Positions 62,168 through 64,000 of a stretch of DNA of 64,000 nt are shown here, one piece after another. The position numbers were made by a program, and so were the translations under genes. Within the stretch, counting starts at the first letter, position 1; each line of letters begins with the position of its first letter. A model generated the notes under the pieces. That model made no database searches, had not been told where the DNA came from, and saw nothing but the letters and a program-made list of their open reading frames with translations. The DNA comes from Thalassospira sp. HJ (GTDB taxonomy: Bacteria > Pseudomonadota > Alphaproteobacteria > Rhodospirillales > Thalassospiraceae), in the NCBI RefSeq assembly GCF_000948415.1, contig NZ_JYII01000012.1:744001-808000 (forward strand). Reading direction: 5' to 3'.

Positions 62168-63271
62168 TTACCTGCGTTCGCCTTTGCGAAGCTCTTTTTC
62201 AAGATAGGCGGAATATTTCGCCATCGAGAAACAGATCAGGAAGAATATTGCCGCAGCGAAGGCATAGCCTTCGACGTAATATTTGGTCCAGGCCGGGTCA
62301 CTGCGAAGTGCCAGCTTCACCGTGCCAAGGAAGTCAAACAGGCCGATAATCACGACCAGCGTGGTATCCTTGAACATCGAGATAAAGCTGTTCACAGTCG
62401 GCGGGATCACCAGACGCAGTGCCTGCGGCAGAATGATCAGACGCATGGACTGCCAATAGGACAGTGCAAGGCTGTCACCAGCTTCAAACTGGCCACGCGG
62501 TACGGCCTGCAGACCACCACGGAATACCTCGGCGAGGTATGCGGCGGTAAACAGGATGATACCGATCTGTGCACGCAGCAGCTTGTCGATGGTTACCCCA
62601 TCAGGCAGGAACAGCGGGAACATGACCGATGCCATGAACAGAACCGTAATCAGCGGTACACCACGAATAACTTCGATATAGACCACGGAAACGGTTTTGA
62701 TCGCCGGCATGTGTGACTGACGGCCAAGCGCCAGAAGCAAACCGAACGGGAAGGCAAAGATCACACCGATCGAGGACAGGATCAGGGTCAGCGGCAAGCC
62801 ACCCCAATAGCTGTTCTGCACATAGGTCAGACCAAAGACACCGCCCCACATCAGGACCGAAATGACCGGAACACCGATCACCCACATCGGAATGATCGCT
62901 TTGCGCAGGCCCGGATATTTAACCGCACCGAGGCTACCGCAAATGATGCCCATGAGAACAATCATAGCCAGCAGCGGACGCCACTGTTCGTCAAACGGAT
63001 AGGTCCCGAACAGGATCAGCCGCAAGTTGGCGTTCACAAAGCCCCAGCACGCACCCGTGACTTCAGCACATCCCTCAATCGTCGGAGACAACGTCGCATT
63101 AACGATGGCCCATTCAACGATCGGCGGGATCAGCCAGAGCAGGAATGCGATCGAACCAAGAGTCAGGATGGTGTTGAACCAACCGTCGAACAGGTTCTTT
63201 TTCGACCATGCAACCGCACGTTCGGCAAAGGAGCCGGTTGCCATAGGAGGTAATTTTGCGTTTTCTGACAT
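62168..63271 (-). CDS. aapM: General L-amino-acid ABC transporter permease AapM
   Basis: A 367-residue inner-membrane permease. The N-terminal half has the extra helices and the periplasmic loop (NATLSPTIEGCAEVTGACWGF in part) found in AapM. The conserved core begins with GGLPLTLILSSIGVIFAFPFG near residue 165, with EVIRGVPLITVLFMASVM and the ATPase-contact loop ALSYWQSMRLIILPQALRL. It starts one base after the aapQ stop, with the ribosome site inside aapQ. The gap to aapP is short. Confidence 0.94.
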   Translation of the reverse strand: MSENAKLPPMATGSFAERAVAWSKKNLFDGWFNTILTLGSIAFLLWLIPPIVEWAIVNATLSPTIEGCAEVTGACWGFVNANLRLILFGTYPFDEQWRPLLAMIVLMGIICGSLGAVKYPGLRKAIIPMWVIGVPVISVLMWGGVFGLTYVQNSYWGGLPLTLILSSIGVIFAFPFGLLLALGRQSHMPAIKTVSVVYIEVIRGVPLITVLFMASVMFPLFLPDGVTIDKLLRAQIGIILFTAAYLAEVFRGGLQAVPRGQFEAGDSLALSYWQSMRLIILPQALRLVIPPTVNSFISMFKDTTLVVIIGLFDFLGTVKLALRSDPAWTKYYVEGYAFAAAIFFLICFSMAKYSAYLEKELRKGERR

Positions 63272-63272
63272 G

Positions 63273-64000
63273 TTACCTCTCCACCAGCGCCATTTTCTTG
63301 TTGAACCAGTTCATGAAGAGCGAGGTCAACAAGGACAAACCAAGATAGATCGACATGAAGATCGAGATGGCCTCGATCGCCTGACCTGTCTGGTTCATGG
63401 TCGTGTTGGAAACAGACACCAGATCCGGATAGCCGACAGCAACAGCAAGTGAGCTGTTTTTGGTCAGGTTCAGATACTGGTTGGTCAGCGGCGGGATCGC
63501 AACGCGCATGGATTGCGGCAGGATCACCTTGCGAAGGGCGACAGACCGTTTGATGCCAAGACTGTCAGCGGCTTCCCACTGGCCATTCGGAACGGCCTGG
63601 ATACCGGAACGGACAACCTCGGCGACATAGGTCGAGGTATATACCGTAAGGCCGATCAGAACCGCTAGAAATTCCGGAGAAATGTTATAGCCACCCTGAA
63701 TGTTGAACCCTTTAAGGGCCGGAATACTCATTTCAGTCGGTGCGCCACCTGCCAGATAGGCAGCCAGAACAAGGCCAACAAAAATGCCAAGGCCAGCAAG
63801 GACGATGGGGAAAGGTTGACCGGTGGCATCCTGGCGTTTTTTAGCCCATTTCTTGACGAAATAGATTACTACACAGGCAATAACCGCCGCAATCCCCATC
63901 AAGGTGTAGGCATTGTCAGATACCGGAACCGGCATATACATTCCACGCGAGGTTAGCAGAACGCCGGGCAAAGGTTCTAGCGCGTCACGCGGATGCGGAA
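63273..64000 (-). CDS. aapQ: General L-amino-acid ABC transporter permease AapQ (N-terminus off window)
   Basis: At least 242 residues are seen, the C-terminal part of AapQ (usually near 400). The frame is open to the window edge, so the apparent start near 63971 is not real. Seen: membrane helices, an EFLAVLIGLTVYTSTYVAEVVRSG segment, the ATPase-contact loop GIKRSVALRKVILPQSMRVAIPPLTNQYLNL, and the final helix. It is translationally coupled to aapM. Missing sequence upstream would include the binding protein gene aapJ. Confidence 0.9.
   Translation of the reverse strand, partial: PHPRDALEPLPGVLLTSRGMYMPVPVSDNAYTLMGIAAVIACVVIYFVKKWAKKRQDATGQPFPIVLAGLGIFVGLVLAAYLAGGAPTEMSIPALKGFNIQGGYNISPEFLAVLIGLTVYTSTYVAEVVRSGIQAVPNGQWEAADSLGIKRSVALRKVILPQSMRVAIPPLTNQYLNLTKNSSLAVAVGYPDLVSVSNTTMNQTGQAIEAISIFMSIYLGLSLLTSLFMNWFNKKMALVER

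Noticed and set aside
61220..62716. Plus-strand 498-residue open frame
   Set aside because: Antisense to aapP and aapM; its translation is rich in His, Asp and Arg without any family motif.
1..64000. Mobile elements, prophage, CRISPR or toxin-antitoxin loci
   Set aside because: No transposase, integrase, array or toxin motif was found, and the single tRNA has no integrase or repeated 3' end beside it.

Overview
The window is a chromosomal segment with about 55 to 60 protein-coding genes, one tRNA gene and no visible phage, insertion sequence, integron or CRISPR array. Gene content suggests an alphaproteobacterium of the Rhodospirillales, most like marine Thalassospira: a stand-alone GatCAB amidotransferase, an AapQMP general amino-acid transporter, a PyrB/PyrC pair whose PyrC lacks its metal ligands, OlsBA ornithine-lipid synthesis, PqiABC, and TopA and RNase R with Lys-rich tails. 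The genus is an inference from gene content and codon use, not a measured match.

Layout. 1-9.8 kb: partial dusA, an ArsC-like/HAD pair, periplasmic gamma-glutamyltransferase, an alpha/beta hydrolase, a Crp/Fnr regulator preceded by a perfect 20-bp palindrome, a DUF423 membrane protein, rpmG, an S41 lipoprotein protease, a DUF983 protein and an Hpt protein with a degenerate receiver domain. 9.8-20.5 kb: a block on the minus strand with pyrB-pyrC-plsY-dprA followed by topA (own promoter) and rnr, plus an AEC transporter upstream. 20.7-31.5 kb: a VOC protein, ruvX, a four-gene polyamine-type ABC importer with unusual permeases, and gatCAB. 31.5-44.2 kb: copper chaperone, DJ-1/PfpI protein with divergent LysR regulator, tdk, the divergent argO/argP pair sharing a dyad operator, pqiABC, a large uncharacterised protein, a GlxA-type AraC regulator and an MFS transporter. 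44.5-48.5 kb: tRNA-Ser(GCU), a cupin/JmjC-like oxygenase, olsB-olsA, a CigR-like exported protein and a lone Lrp/AsnC ligand-binding domain.

48.6-60.4 kb is a nucleoside scavenging island. It holds a PfkB kinase resembling pseudouridine kinase, a secreted 5'-nucleotidase, a BMP-type nucleoside ABC importer (binding protein, double ATPase, two permeases), cytidine deaminase, purine nucleoside phosphorylase, thymidine phosphorylase and a DeoR-family regulator. Together they could dephosphorylate external nucleotides, import the nucleosides and release bases and (deoxy)ribose-1-phosphate. 60.4-64 kb carries a lone Mla-type ATPase and aapP-aapM-aapQ (aapQ runs off the window).

Most of the window is ordinary core genome. 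I see no clearly new multi-gene system. The best second-look items are the 562-residue protein at 39767-41455, the Hpt/pseudo-receiver protein, the metal-ligand-free PyrC, the expanded permeases at 25-28 kb, the terminator-like leader of gatC, the two competing leader hairpins before the ABC importer, the dyads at crp/fnr and argO/argP, and the cupin oxygenase beside ornithine-lipid genes.
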